Notes under the pieces: generated by a model
The model's input: only the letters and a program-made list of their open reading frames with translations
Database searches by the model: none
Told to the model about the DNA's origin: nothing
Assembly: GCF_020524905.1 (NCBI RefSeq)
Contig: NZ_JAIVKI010000008.1
Coordinates: 1-64,000 of the forward strand
DNA length: 64,000 nucleotides
Direction of reading: 5' to 3'
From: Microbulbifer variabilis
Lineage (GTDB): Bacteria > Pseudomonadota > Gammaproteobacteria > Pseudomonadales > Cellvibrionaceae
Translations under genes and position numbers: made by a program
Part shown: in pieces, positions 45,607-54,526 of the stretch
Layout of the letters: every line of letters starts with the position of its first letter
Position numbering within the stretch: position 1 is the first letter of the stretch

Positions 45607-46188
45607 CTACACCCCTAAAATTTTCAGACATAGTTTATCGATTAAACATTCTCCATTACAAATTAATTCATGCATTATTTGTTTCTGTTTAAACCAATTT
45701 TTATATATTTCAATGATTTCGTGCTGCTCATTTAAACTCGGCAAAGGGATCACAAGCTCTTTCAGTACACTAAGACTAATATTTGGTACTGTACTCCCAA
45801 ATCTTATTTTTTTTATAGATTGCTGACCTATTTTCGAATTAAAAAACCACAATAAGTACTCTATATTCAATTTTGCTGAAGATGCCCTGATAATAGCAAC
45901 CTGATTTGTGGTAGTTACTTTATTTTTTAAATCATTAAAATCAACTAATGATGCAACAATTCTTTCACCTCTCAATGGTAAAAGTATATCCCCTTTAGCA
46001 AGGGTTACTTTCAACTTCATTTTATCGATGGCCGCAAATGGTAAATGATCTATATCCGAAAGACGCCCTTCTTGTAAGTCTTTGATCTGCACTAGTTTTA
46101 CTTCACCATCTGCAGCTTCAGCTTTACGTCTGAAAGTTTGCCCTAAAGTAATACTAGCAACTTCTGACAAAGTAACCTGTTTACCCAT
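45607..46188 (-). CDS. Half-length type I specificity subunit (HsdS-like)
   Basis: 193 residues, from the ATG at 46188 (a TTG one codon earlier is in frame). One target-recognition domain, with V-A-S-I-T-L-G-Q-T-F, K-G-D-I-L-L-P-L-R-G and the typical I-P-L-P-S-L-N-E-Q-H-E-I-I closing segment leading into a coiled helix. Normal HsdS has two such domains and about 400 residues; a single-domain S would have to dimerise and recognise a palindromic or symmetric site. It precedes hsdM, the reverse of the usual M-S order. Confidence 0.8.
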   Translation of the reverse strand: MGKQVTLSEVASITLGQTFRRKAEAADGEVKLVQIKDLQEGRLSDIDHLPFAAIDKMKLKVTLAKGDILLPLRGERIVASLVDFNDLKNKVTTTNQVAIIRASSAKLNIEYLLWFFNSKIGQQSIKKIRFGSTVPNISLSVLKELVIPLPSLNEQHEIIEIYKNWFKQKQIMHELICNGECLIDKLCLKILGV

Positions 46189-46191
46189 CAA

Positions 46192-47128
46192 AGTATCTCA
46201 TTATGAATTTCATTATTTATATCTATCGCAGACCTATTTCACTCAACGCTTTCTTAATTGTATTTCTACTTAGAGTATCAGTTATGTAACTCAGAACTTG
46301 TTAACTGTATTGGATATCAAATATGTAAATAAGCCCCATGCAGACAATAAGGTGTGCAGTGACTCAACACACCTTATGAGCAAAATATTAGGACCTAAAC
46401 ATCACTATTCATCATCTCTGGTGACCTGTAGATTAGAGTGAACTCTTATTGATTCAGTTGATACGACCTCTATCTCATACTTGAGTACTACTTCACTACT
46501 CCCCAGTAACATCCAAAAAATTAGCATTTTCGTCATCGTAATAGAGCTACTACGTATTGACCGTTTAGTGTAAAGTTTCATCGTTCCCTCATGTCGTTTG
46601 TGGGTTCATACACTGAAGGGGAGGCAACCCCTTCTTCCTTCAACTCTCACCTTGCAGTACATGCCCGTACTTCATTGGTGAGAGCTGATTCTAACCCAGA
46701 AAAGATAAGATCTTCTAGCAGTAGGGCTCCGTACTGCATAAATAATGGCGCACAAATCTTTTTTTGGTTATTTTTTGACCGATTTTACTGTATCTAACAA
46801 GTAAAACTGTGCCGGCACCTGCTGTTTTCCAATTTCTGGTGTATGAAAATGCAGCACCACTGGTTATTCGTTGACGTATCAGTTAATAACAGATAACACA
46901 AAATCTTTATCATCTTGATAAGGACTAGCTCAAAGGTAACATTTACTTTGGATTAAATTCACGCCAGTGGCATAGCTCAATCAAATTTCCTTTGTATAAC
47001 TTTCAGTTAAAAGGTTCTAATTGTTGCTGTACCAATACCGATCTAGCTTCGTAAGGAATGTCGTTGTATTACACTACAAGCCAACTTACAGCCCGCATGA
47101 TCTGCAATAGTTAGCGCTTGCTAACGGG
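46192..47128. other. Non-coding right end of the island
   Basis: About 930 bp without a convincing gene. It holds a perfect 10-bp inverted repeat (ATAAGGTGTG/CACACCTTAT, 46347-46377, 11-base loop) and, next to attR, GTTAGC-GCTT-GCTAAC (47110-47125), which could be an integrase arm site or a hairpin. A 68-codon plus-strand frame at 46591 lacks a ribosome site and coding character. The region should contain the promoter for the hsdS-hsdM unit. Confidence 0.45.
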
Positions 47129-47175
47129 GACTCATAATCGGCAGGTCCTGGGTTCAAGTCCCGGAGGGCCCACCA
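47129..47175 (+). repeat. attR: 47-bp direct copy of the tRNA 3' end
   Basis: Exact repeat of 8121-8167, from GACTCATAATCGG to CCA. The 5' half of the tRNA is missing, so this is a fragment, not a gene. It marks the right boundary of the island. Confidence 0.92.
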
Positions 47176-47952
47176 CCTTACCTTCCTACTGCCTGCATCA
47201 TTTCACTCAGCCAGTACGCTGACAAGTTGTGAATAAGTAGAGAAAGATCAGCACCTCATAAAACTCACAGAATACATGCTGATGTGCTGGAAACTCAGGG
47301 ATAGTTCAGTACTGAGGTGAGCCCTCAAACTAGCTATCCCCTACCTGCAATTCAATATTTACAAAATCCTATTCATCACCAGCAAAGTAAATCCCACTCC
47401 TAATCATTTTCACCGCATAAAATAAGTGGCCCGACTGATCAGATAAAGCCTCTTGGTTTCAAGTAAAATACATATACGGCCATTTAAGATGGTTGACGAC
47501 AGCCAGCCCTACCTGGAACTAAATTGTTTAAGTTTATAGCTTCTTCAAACCCGAACCAGTTTAGCTATCAGCCCGATGCCATCAAATGTCCAAGGTAGTT
47601 TTGCACTTTCGGGCGCAACGCCGGAAAAAATTACACTGTCGGGCTTTGAAAATAGCTCCTTACCTTCACCCTTTAACTCTTTTTCCTTTTCCAAATAGGA
47701 TTACATAAACTGACATAAAGTTATCTCAGTTCTATTTACAATAGTTGAGGGCTTGTTGACTTTCTTTCAAAGGAAAACTTAAATTAATATCACCAAATTG
47801 CTACTAGTGAGATCATTAGAACTCTTAGTAACAATTATCGACTGTGAAGAAGGACACCACAATCACTTTGCCTAAAAATCCAATTCAAATACGTTTCTAC
47901 ATCTTCTTCCTTCTTTTTTCCCTAGAAGTTTTGAAATAGTTTCTAAAAATTT
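47176..47952. other. Region without recognisable features right of attR
   Basis: About 780 bp of moderately AT-rich DNA. No ORF above background, tRNA or strong terminator was seen. It would be the original neighbour of the tRNA if the island were removed, although the content suggests still further accessory DNA. Confidence 0.4.
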
Positions 47953-48456
47953 TCAATCACAATCTTTTGGAACAGCTTTTTCAAAAGGCTGGTTAGTTTC
48001 TTTTAAAGTGGCTCTGGAAATACCCATGTTCTTATAGGGAGGATCACCCTGCATCCCAGGGTTTATCATATGAATGATATAGCATCCATAATACACGACC
48101 TCTTTCCCATCCATTTTCTCAGCTAATAATGCCACTGGCAAAGCCCAATAAATTTGTCCTGCTCCAGGATCTGGACTCGTCTCTCCAAATTTAACTTTTA
48201 CGGATTTAGTATCGGCGTAGCCATCTTTCCATTGATTAAAATCTGCAGGAGGATTGATTAAGTAGCTATAGGCTTGAGCATAATAACGGTGATTAATTGC
48301 ATAGTAATAGCTCTCTATCAGGGTTTCAGGGGAGGATCTATCATCCTTGTAGGACCAGTCTTCCGCTGAAACTTTAAAAGCTGTCAATATAAATACAGCT
48401 AATGTTCCTAAATATCTGATAAAAAATATGAAAGACTTTTTCATAACTTTATCCAT
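47953..48456 (-). CDS. Secreted hypothetical protein
   Basis: 167 residues with a Sec signal peptide (K-K-S-F-I-F-F-I-R-Y-L-G-T-L-A-V-F-I-L-T-A-F-K-V-S-A, cleavage expected after V-S-A). The mature part (about 135 residues) contains S-P-E-T-L-I-E-S-Y-Y-Y-A-I-N-H-R-Y-Y-A-Q-A-Y-S-Y-L, reminiscent of NTF2-like periplasmic domains, and two late cysteines that could form a disulfide. ATG at 48456 or, more likely with GGA at good distance, the one four codons later (48444). No specific function. Confidence 0.6.
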   Translation of the reverse strand: MDKVMKKSFIFFIRYLGTLAVFILTAFKVSAEDWSYKDDRSSPETLIESYYYAINHRYYAQAYSYLINPPADFNQWKDGYADTKSVKVKFGETSPDPGAGQIYWALPVALLAEKMDGKEVVYYGCYIIHMINPGMQGDPPYKNMGISRATLKETNQPFEKAVPKDCD

Positions 48457-48797
48457 TTCGATTAATTATCTACCCTGTCGGGGGGCATAAGATTAATTTA
48501 GATCAGCCAACAGGATGTTTTATTTGCATATAAAGTATACCGATTGCAGGTTTGGTTTAATACCAAGTGCCCCCATGGATTTTTAACCTCAGTTATTTAT
48601 ACCGTTTTCATAAAAATTCGATGAGATCATCAGCATCGGAATATGTTTTTGGCACTCCTTAGTAGCATCTGAACTCAGTAAGGACTTTCGAATAGTCATC
48701 CCATACTACTTGAGAACTGCCAATTTTAACCCCATGATCACAGACCATCATCGGTCGGGCTAAAAAGATCGTGTTATTCAACAAAAAGGTGAGGATT
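48457..48797. other. Intergenic region before the MDR oxidoreductase gene
   Basis: About 340 bp; nothing recognisable beyond the ribosome site GTGAGG just before the ATG at 48798. It must contain promoters for the two divergent genes. Confidence 0.35.
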
Positions 48798-49811
48798 ATG
48801 AAAGCATTGACGCTTAATGCGCCCGGAGGCTTGGAGAACATCACTCTGAGCGAAATTGATGACCCCGGCAAACCGGGACCAGGGCAAATCCGGGTCGCTA
48901 TTGGCGCCTCCTCACTCAACTTCCATGATTTACTGGTCGCCGATGGCAGTATACCCACAGAGAATGGTCGCATATTGATGTCAGATGGCGCTGGCACCGT
49001 AGAGTCCGTTGGCGAGGGTGTCACCGAATTTAAGATCGGTGATTCCGTGGTTTCCTGCTTTTTCCCTCAATGGCAGGCAGGGCCTGCATGTCACAGTGTT
49101 TGGGGTTTTGCCAATACACCTGGGGATGGCATTGATGGAATGGCAGCCCAGCATGTAGTACGTGATTCCACGGCATTTACCCTTGCACCCAAGGGCTGGA
49201 GCCACACTGAATCTGCAACCATTACCACGGCAGGCCTGACGGCCTGGAGAGCCTTGGTAAGCGATGGCAAGGTAAAACCTGGAGATACCATATTGACCCT
49301 TGGTACCGGTGGTGTATCCATTGCTGTAATTCAAATAGCCAATATGCTGGGCGCCAAAGTCATTGTTACCTCTTCCTCTGATGAGAAGCTGGAACGTGCC
49401 AAGAAACTAGGGGCTACTCACGGCATTAACTATAAAACCCACACACAGTGGTCAGAAAAAGTACTCGAGTTAACCCATGGCAAAGGGGTCGATCACATTA
49501 TCGAGCTGGGTGGTCCCGCCACTTTGGAACAATCAATTCAGTCAGTTAGGGTTGGGGGCCATATATCTCTGATTGGGGTGTTAACCGGCAGAGAAGGACA
49601 GATTCCAACGGCCTTATTGATGGGGAAACAGGCTCGATTACAAGGGTTGGTTGTAGGCAACCGCTGTGAGCAGCAGGATTATGTCGCGGCACTTGAGAGC
49701 AACGCAGTACATCCGGTTGTCGACAAGACCTTCCCATTTGTTGAGCTGGAGAAAGCTTTTGAATACCAATCTAGTGGATCACATTTTGGTAAGATTTGTG
49801 TGGAGTGGTAA
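48798..49811 (+). CDS. Zinc-independent NAD(P)-dependent alcohol dehydrogenase/quinone oxidoreductase (MDR superfamily)
   Basis: 337 residues from M-K-A-L-T-L-N-A-P-G-G; the upstream 9 codons are excluded because GTGAGG lies 5-6 bases before this ATG. A GroES-like N-terminal domain (S-S-L-N-F-H-D-L-L, D-G-A-G-T-V-E-S-V-G) is followed by a Rossmann domain with T-L-G-T-G-G-V-S near 172-179 and L-G-A-T near 205. The structural zinc cysteines are absent and catalytic-zinc ligands are not conserved, placing it with zinc-independent quinone-oxidoreductase-like MDRs. Cytosolic NAD(P)H oxidoreductase; substrate unknown. Confidence 0.85.
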   Translation: MKALTLNAPGGLENITLSEIDDPGKPGPGQIRVAIGASSLNFHDLLVADGSIPTENGRILMSDGAGTVESVGEGVTEFKIGDSVVSCFFPQWQAGPACHSVWGFANTPGDGIDGMAAQHVVRDSTAFTLAPKGWSHTESATITTAGLTAWRALVSDGKVKPGDTILTLGTGGVSIAVIQIANMLGAKVIVTSSSDEKLERAKKLGATHGINYKTHTQWSEKVLELTHGKGVDHIIELGGPATLEQSIQSVRVGGHISLIGVLTGREGQIPTALLMGKQARLQGLVVGNRCEQQDYVAALESNAVHPVVDKTFPFVELEKAFEYQSSGSHFGKICVEW

Positions 49812-49988
49812 TTAATCAAAAAAATTAACGAATTAATTCCGTAATGAGTTTCCTACAGTTTTGCAGCGCTTATTATTAATAATTAACTTGAGAATTAAGT
49901 GAAATGAACCCAACTTCATTAAGATAAATAATATATCAACTTTCTTAAAAATACGAAAACCCTACCAATAACTCTAAAAGGAGAATAA

Positions 49989-50402
49989 ATGGAAATTTCA
50001 ATAGAAACTACTGTTAATGCACCCATGGAGAATGTTTGGTCCTCCTGGACCACACCGGAAGATATTCAGAAATGGAATTTTGCCTCTGATGACTGGTGCT
50101 GCCCAGATGCTATAGCTGACCTAAAAATAAATGGTAATTTCGTATATCGAATGGAATCCAAAGATGGAACTATAGGCTTTAATTTTGAAGGAAAATTCAC
50201 CAATATCGAAAAATTTAAGCGCATTGAATTTGTAATGCCAGACAAGAGAAAAGTAAGGATTGATTTTTGTGAAATTGATCAGGGAGTAAGGGTCATTGAA
50301 TTATTTGACGCAGAGGACTCTCATTCAGTAGAAATGCAGCGGCAAGGATGGCAAAACATATTAAACAATTTTAAAAAGCATGTTGAGAGTAAGGTGAGAT
50401 AA
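49989..50402 (+). CDS. SRPBCC/AHSA1-type ligand-binding protein
   Basis: 137 residues; I-E-T-T-V-N-A-P-M-E-N-V-W-S-S-W-T-T-P-E-D-I-Q-K-W is the standard opening of the AHSA1 branch of the START/SRPBCC fold, with a C-terminal helix containing Q-R-Q-G-W-Q-N-I-L. These form a hydrophobic cavity for small ligands; physiological ligand unknown. GGAG lies 6 bases before the ATG. 177 bp after the MDR gene on the same strand. Confidence 0.88.
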   Translation: MEISIETTVNAPMENVWSSWTTPEDIQKWNFASDDWCCPDAIADLKINGNFVYRMESKDGTIGFNFEGKFTNIEKFKRIEFVMPDKRKVRIDFCEIDQGVRVIELFDAEDSHSVEMQRQGWQNILNNFKKHVESKVR

Positions 50403-50432
50403 CGTTCAATATATAAAGGGGACTCCTTTCTC

Positions 50433-50870
50433 CTAATAATTGGCCACCTGTTGAGCCAATTGCCGGTAATGTTGCCAATGTGGAGTAACTCTATGACTCT
50501 GCTCTGGAAACACCTTTACCAGTACAAAGGCACCGATACAGATACTCACCACTCTGGTGGCATTTTCTGCGATTAACCTCAGGGCGTTGAGCTGCTTTGA
50601 TCTCAACTCCAGCAGCCGTATTCCAATGCCACCACAATTTATCAGGTAATCGACTATGGGTGCCTCAATAATATCGCAGTCTACCGAGAATGACTGACCA
50701 TACACAGTATCGACTGTTCCAGTAGAAAGGCCGAGCAGGCGCCGCGAATAATCTTCACTGACAAAACCGTTGGCTTCCTTAGAGGCATCCAGGGAACCAC
50801 AAAGATCTAGGGCTTGAAATCCATCGGCAAAAAAACCATTCTTCCAGCCCATAGTGTCACCTCTATACAT
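50433..50870 (-). pseudogene. Truncated GlxA-type (DJ-1/PfpI domain) transcriptional regulator
   Basis: 145 residues matching the N-terminal amidotransferase-like domain of GlxA-family AraC regulators: F-Q-A-L-D-L-C-G, E-A-P-I-V-D-Y-L-I-N-C-G-G, and V-V-S-I-C-I-G-A-F-V-L and R-V-T-P-H-W-Q-H-Y. The frame stops shortly after, so the whole AraC helix-turn-helix (~100-150 residues) is missing and no continuation is seen at 50430 or beyond. Several usual residues are also altered, and a typical loop between E-A-N-G-F and Y-S-R-R-L is shortened. A decayed gene, probably non-functional. Confidence 0.72.
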
Positions 50871-51339
50871 CCATTCTACAGCCTAAGATATGTCTCACGA
50901 GACACAATTACAACAAATACAGACAGCTAGACTGCGAGTGTGGATAGTTTTACTGTTATCAACTGCTAACAGTCGCGAACCGCCCTTTCATCTTTTGCTG
51001 TCATGTAACGATTCAAGGTCAATTGCTAAGCATCAGGAGCCCATTCTCCTGAATAGACCTGATTTTTGTAATTTCTACCAGGGGCTATCAAAGAAGGTAT
51101 TTACATAGAGATAGTGCCCCTAAAAAATACAATAGTGGGCTTTCTTTGATGAATAATAATCAGGAAAATACATAACTTCATTAGCGTGACCGGCCTAGGA
51201 CGATCACTCTTCAAGGCTGATTGGGGTAAAGATAATACTTATTAGGACCACTACAGGTAAGGTTCCAAGTTCGTTATACTCTCAGTTAAATGGCTTAGCA
51301 CCACCAATAAGTTCCGACTTCGGCCAAAGAACAGGATTT
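50871..51339. other. Intergenic region without clear features
   Basis: About 470 bp. A plus-strand frame at 50890 has no ribosome site or coding bias and is taken as chance. No RNA gene or terminator recognised. Confidence 0.35.
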
Positions 51340-51615
51340 ATGATCTTCTCATCCGCACTACTCGCCATAGTTATGGCCACCACCACACCAAATAACTGTA
51401 CTGATGGCATTGCTCTGGCAAGAGGGGTAGCCGCTATTGCGGGAGAATACCCTTGGTTAAGCGTGGATGAGAAAGACTATTTACTGCATAACTACTATCG
51501 TATGTACATCATTGTGCCGAAGAATCCCGATATCAACCTTAAGGGCATTGGTATGCCAACGGCTACAGTAAACAAAGAGAATTGTGAGGTAATTAATGTT
51601 CACATGGCTCGTTAA
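51340..51615 (+). CDS. Small hypothetical exported protein
   Basis: 91 residues with a short hydrophobic N-terminus (M-I-F-S-S-A-L-L-A-I-V-M-A-T-T), which could be a signal peptide, then Y-P-W-L-S-V-D-E-K-D-Y-L-L-H-N-Y-Y-R and two cysteines that may pair. AGGA lies close to the ATG. No family recognised. Confidence 0.5.
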   Translation: MIFSSALLAIVMATTTPNNCTDGIALARGVAAIAGEYPWLSVDEKDYLLHNYYRMYIIVPKNPDINLKGIGMPTATVNKENCEVINVHMAR

Positions 51616-51626
51616 TTCCATACATC

Positions 51627-51839
51627 TTATTGTCTGCCATTAATAAACTGAAAATCTAAACCTGCTTCCAAACACCAGGAGATTATTATTTCATCACACC
51701 CCTCCACCATGTTTTTATAATCTGCGGTTGCTTCCAAAACCTCACCTGGGTCAAATACCCAGTAATTCAAGGTAAACACGAGAATAACTGTTGCACCGGC
51801 AGCTAGCTTAAATATCATTAGCCAAAGTACCGGGGTCAA
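51627..51839 (-). CDS. Small hypothetical membrane protein
   Basis: 70 residues with one strong N-terminal hydrophobic helix (V-L-W-L-M-I-F-K-L-A-A-G-A-T-V-I-L-V-F-T-L) and an acidic tail with two cysteines. Convergent with the 91-residue gene (11 bp apart). Upstream, at 51871-52074 on the same strand, lies a start-less open frame of about 67 codons (...L-T-E-E-F-E-R-T-K-A-Y-K-N-T-R-K-P-E...) that may be debris of another gene. Low support. Confidence 0.4.
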   Translation of the reverse strand: MTPVLWLMIFKLAAGATVILVFTLNYWVFDPGEVLEATADYKNMVEGCDEIIISWCLEAGLDFQFINGRQ

Positions 51840-52108
51840 TCAGGCGAGCAAAACTGCCCGCAGCTATCATTTAACCTGGTGATATCCACAGCAATCGGAG
51901 ATAAACCGGTACCAGAGTCCCAGATGAGATCAGGGGATCATCAATAGGCTTTTCGATAACCTCTGGTTTACGAGTGTTTTTATAAGCTTTGGTTCGCTCG
52001 AATTCCTCTGTCAATTCGGATTCTGGAATAACGCCCAGCCAAATTAAACAGGCTCTGTGATAGGTGAGCAGACTTTACCCCAGAGAATCATTTGTATACC
52101 AGCCGCCC

Positions 52109-53194
52109 TTATATTTCTGCCAAACTATAGAAGGCTGTGGATAGCGCTCCCAGCATCAAAAGAATCGGATAGACAATCCCCAAACTAAAAAACTTAATTA
52201 ATGTAGCTCCCCAATCTTGGGCATAGACTCGCTTTTGCATTCTAAGTAGATAGATCGGAATCCAGAAAATAAGCATGAGCATAACACCATAGCATAAGGC
52301 TTCTATCCAGGCGTAATGCTCCAGCCATTCCTCAACCCAAAAAGTCAGAGTTTCCAATAAAAGTATCAAGCAAAGAAAGGCATGACTGTGCATCGATACA
52401 ATAATATGCTCCATATAGAGATTTCCCTGTCTGAAATAACAGAGCCAGAGCATACCTGCAAATATTGGCAACATAAATAATAGAGTAGACGGCAGGGCGC
52501 CAAAAAGGGCCTTAGCAAGAATGGTAGGATTTTTAGAGACTCTTTCAACATTTTGACGCGCCTTAGAAAATTCTCCCTCAAACCATTCCTGCCCGGATTG
52601 TGGAAGAAACCCAAAAGACAAAACAGTATTCCTAAAAGTTCCTAAAGTCTTAAGCAGCGATATTGCCCAAATTTCCTGCTTGCTTCCCACACCTATAAAA
52701 TCAATTGAGCGCCCCCCAGGTAAAGGCCACTCAAAGTGTTTTCCAGTTTTGGGCTCACCACTTATAGATTCTTTGGAAAGGCCATTCTGCCCTCCAGAAT
52801 TAAGAAAATCAGTGTCATCTCTGGTTTGCTCACTGGTCGCCAAGTATTCTGTATCGATACTCCAATCACTACTAATAAGAATCAAGAAGAAGGCACTTAC
52901 ACAAAGAAAAATAAACAGCTTTGCCGGACTGACATATCGGGCTCGCTTCCCGGATAGATACTCTATAGTTAGAAACCCCGGAGACAGCAATAAAGCCGGA
53001 AGCGTCCTCCATATACGTGCATCAAAAGCTACAAGGGTATTTAGGAAATCATAAATCACACTATAAAAATTTCTTACAATACCTTTTACCGGCTGTCCAC
53101 AGCCATGGCAGAAACGCCCTAAGAGAATTGTATTGCAATTCGCGCAATAATCGCTTCTTTCTGCTGAAGCTATTTTTGAGCGTCGAACATCCAT
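52109..53194 (-). CDS. DUF3667 family membrane protein, paralogue 1
   Basis: 361 residues. N-terminal zinc-ribbon C-A-N-C ... C-H-G-C-G-Q-P-V-K-G (residues about 18-38), then the highly conserved stretch F-L-N-T-L-V-A-F-D, R-T-L-P-A-L-L, P-G-F-L-T-I-E-Y-L-S-G-K-R-A-R-Y-V-S-P up to a membrane segment near 92-108. The C-terminal half has about four membrane helices. Divergent linker with few repeats. DUF3667 proteins are uncharacterised; the zinc ribbon plus membrane anchor suggests an envelope role. Third of three tandem copies in transcription order. Confidence 0.82.
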   Translation of the reverse strand: MDVRRSKIASAERSDYCANCNTILLGRFCHGCGQPVKGIVRNFYSVIYDFLNTLVAFDARIWRTLPALLLSPGFLTIEYLSGKRARYVSPAKLFIFLCVSAFFLILISSDWSIDTEYLATSEQTRDDTDFLNSGGQNGLSKESISGEPKTGKHFEWPLPGGRSIDFIGVGSKQEIWAISLLKTLGTFRNTVLSFGFLPQSGQEWFEGEFSKARQNVERVSKNPTILAKALFGALPSTLLFMLPIFAGMLWLCYFRQGNLYMEHIIVSMHSHAFLCLILLLETLTFWVEEWLEHYAWIEALCYGVMLMLIFWIPIYLLRMQKRVYAQDWGATLIKFFSLGIVYPILLMLGALSTAFYSLAEI

Positions 53195-53272
53195 GCCATT
53201 TTTCCTTTAGAGCGAGCTTTACTTTTTAAATGTCCAACTTATTAATATCGTAAGGAGTTCACTAAGCCATCA

Positions 53273-54415
53273 CTACAGCTCAGCCAAACTCCAGACTATA
53301 GTGAAAGCCACACCCATAGATAATAAACACAGATAGGCTAACCCAACAAAGGAGTATTTACACAGGGTCATAAACCAACTCTGTCGATAGATACGTTTTT
53401 GCATCAAAAATAGATAGATAAGCACCCAAATAGTTAACCCCACCATAAGATATTTATAAATTGAAGCTATAACCGGAAAAACAAGTAAATTACTGTTCAC
53501 CAAATATAAGACATTGGCAATCAGGATACTTAAGAATATGAAGGCATGACTGTGCAAGGCTACAATTAAGTGCTCCATATATAGTCTACGCTTACAAATA
53601 TAGAGCAACCACAGAATTATAGAAAATATTGGTAACATTATTACCATGGCATAAGGAATAGTGTTAAGGAATGCCTTTTTTAACCGGCTTGGATTTTTAG
53701 CGACTTCTTTTATATTTAGATTAGCGCTTTCAATCTTATCATCAATCCAATCTTTCATTGGTTTTGGCAAACCATCTAAATCCATCCGGATCAACTTACT
53801 CTCTGGATCACTAAAATTATTATTTACACTTGGCTGCCCAGTAAATCCTGGATTATTTTGTGGGTCTATATATCTTTTATCATGCCCTTTATTTACTTCA
53901 TTTATAACCTCTCTTCTAGCCTCAACTAAAACTTTCTCACTCTCTTTTAGTTCTACTAGTAAACCCCCATGACTGAGGTTTTTAATTTCGACCAACTGAT
54001 CTCCCTCTACGGCCTGATCGACCTCTGAACTCCCTGACAGGGAAGCTTCCTTAGGTATATCATTATTAGAAAATGTAATTGACCAATCATCACTCAGGCG
54101 AGCAATAAAAAGACTAGTGATGCAGAGAAAGATAAAGAGTCTCACAGGACTTACATAACGTACCCGGCGGCCAGAAAAGTATTCCGCAGTTAAGAACCCT
54201 GGCCGGAAGAATAAAGCAGGCAAGGTTTTCCATGTCCTTGAGTCAAAGGCTAACAGCGTATCTAAAAAGTCGCCAATTACAGATGAAAAATGCCTTACCA
54301 TACCTTTCACTGGCTGACCGCAAGCATAGCAATGAGAACCTAGTAACTTTGTAGAACAATTGGCACACTCATTGTCTTTACAATCGAAACCTGTCGTTGA
54401 TATCGTACTACTCAA
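53273..54415 (-). CDS. DUF3667 family membrane protein, paralogue 2
   Basis: 380 residues with TTG start. Same layout as its neighbours: C-A-N-C ... C-Y-A-C-G-Q-P-V-K-G-M-V-R-H-F-S-S-V, P-G-F-L-T-A-E-Y-F-S-G-R-R-V-R-Y-V-S-P-V-R-L-F-I-F-L-C, a variable charged linker (about 125-235), then membrane helices around 258-278, 288-310 and two more before the S-L-A-E-L end. It is closer to paralogue 3 than to paralogue 1, so the second duplication was later. Function unknown. Confidence 0.82.
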   Translation of the reverse strand: MSSTISTTGFDCKDNECANCSTKLLGSHCYACGQPVKGMVRHFSSVIGDFLDTLLAFDSRTWKTLPALFFRPGFLTAEYFSGRRVRYVSPVRLFIFLCITSLFIARLSDDWSITFSNNDIPKEASLSGSSEVDQAVEGDQLVEIKNLSHGGLLVELKESEKVLVEARREVINEVNKGHDKRYIDPQNNPGFTGQPSVNNNFSDPESKLIRMDLDGLPKPMKDWIDDKIESANLNIKEVAKNPSRLKKAFLNTIPYAMVIMLPIFSIILWLLYICKRRLYMEHLIVALHSHAFIFLSILIANVLYLVNSNLLVFPVIASIYKYLMVGLTIWVLIYLFLMQKRIYRQSWFMTLCKYSFVGLAYLCLLSMGVAFTIVWSLAEL

Positions 54416-54526
54416 AACCCACTTCCCTCGACATTTTATTCTGCATTACTTCACCAGCATTAAAAAATACAGATTCCTTGTGCGCAACCACTCGCAAAAA
54501 ATGCAATTATTTATTTCTGGTTACTC

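Larger units (their letters stand above)
8168..47175. mobile_element. Composite 39-kb genomic island integrated at a tRNA gene
   Basis: The island is bounded by the 47-bp tRNA-derived direct repeats. It contains a tyrosine integrase (38638-39717), an AEP primase and helicase, XRE-type regulators, an RHS toxin locus, a tandem array of a second integrative element, and restriction/defence-like genes. DNA outside the nested element is much more AT-rich than the flanking core. The integrase lies 7.4 kb from the right repeat rather than next to it, so the right arm may have been added later or two elements may share the site. Confidence 0.85.

Noticed and set aside
46591..46797. A 68-codon plus-strand frame near the right end of the island.
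   Set aside because: No ribosome site, no recognisable composition, and it lies in otherwise gene-free DNA.
47110..47175. A second tRNA gene at the right island end.
   Set aside because: Only the 3' 47 bases are present; the upstream bases cannot form the D-arm or the 5' acceptor strand.
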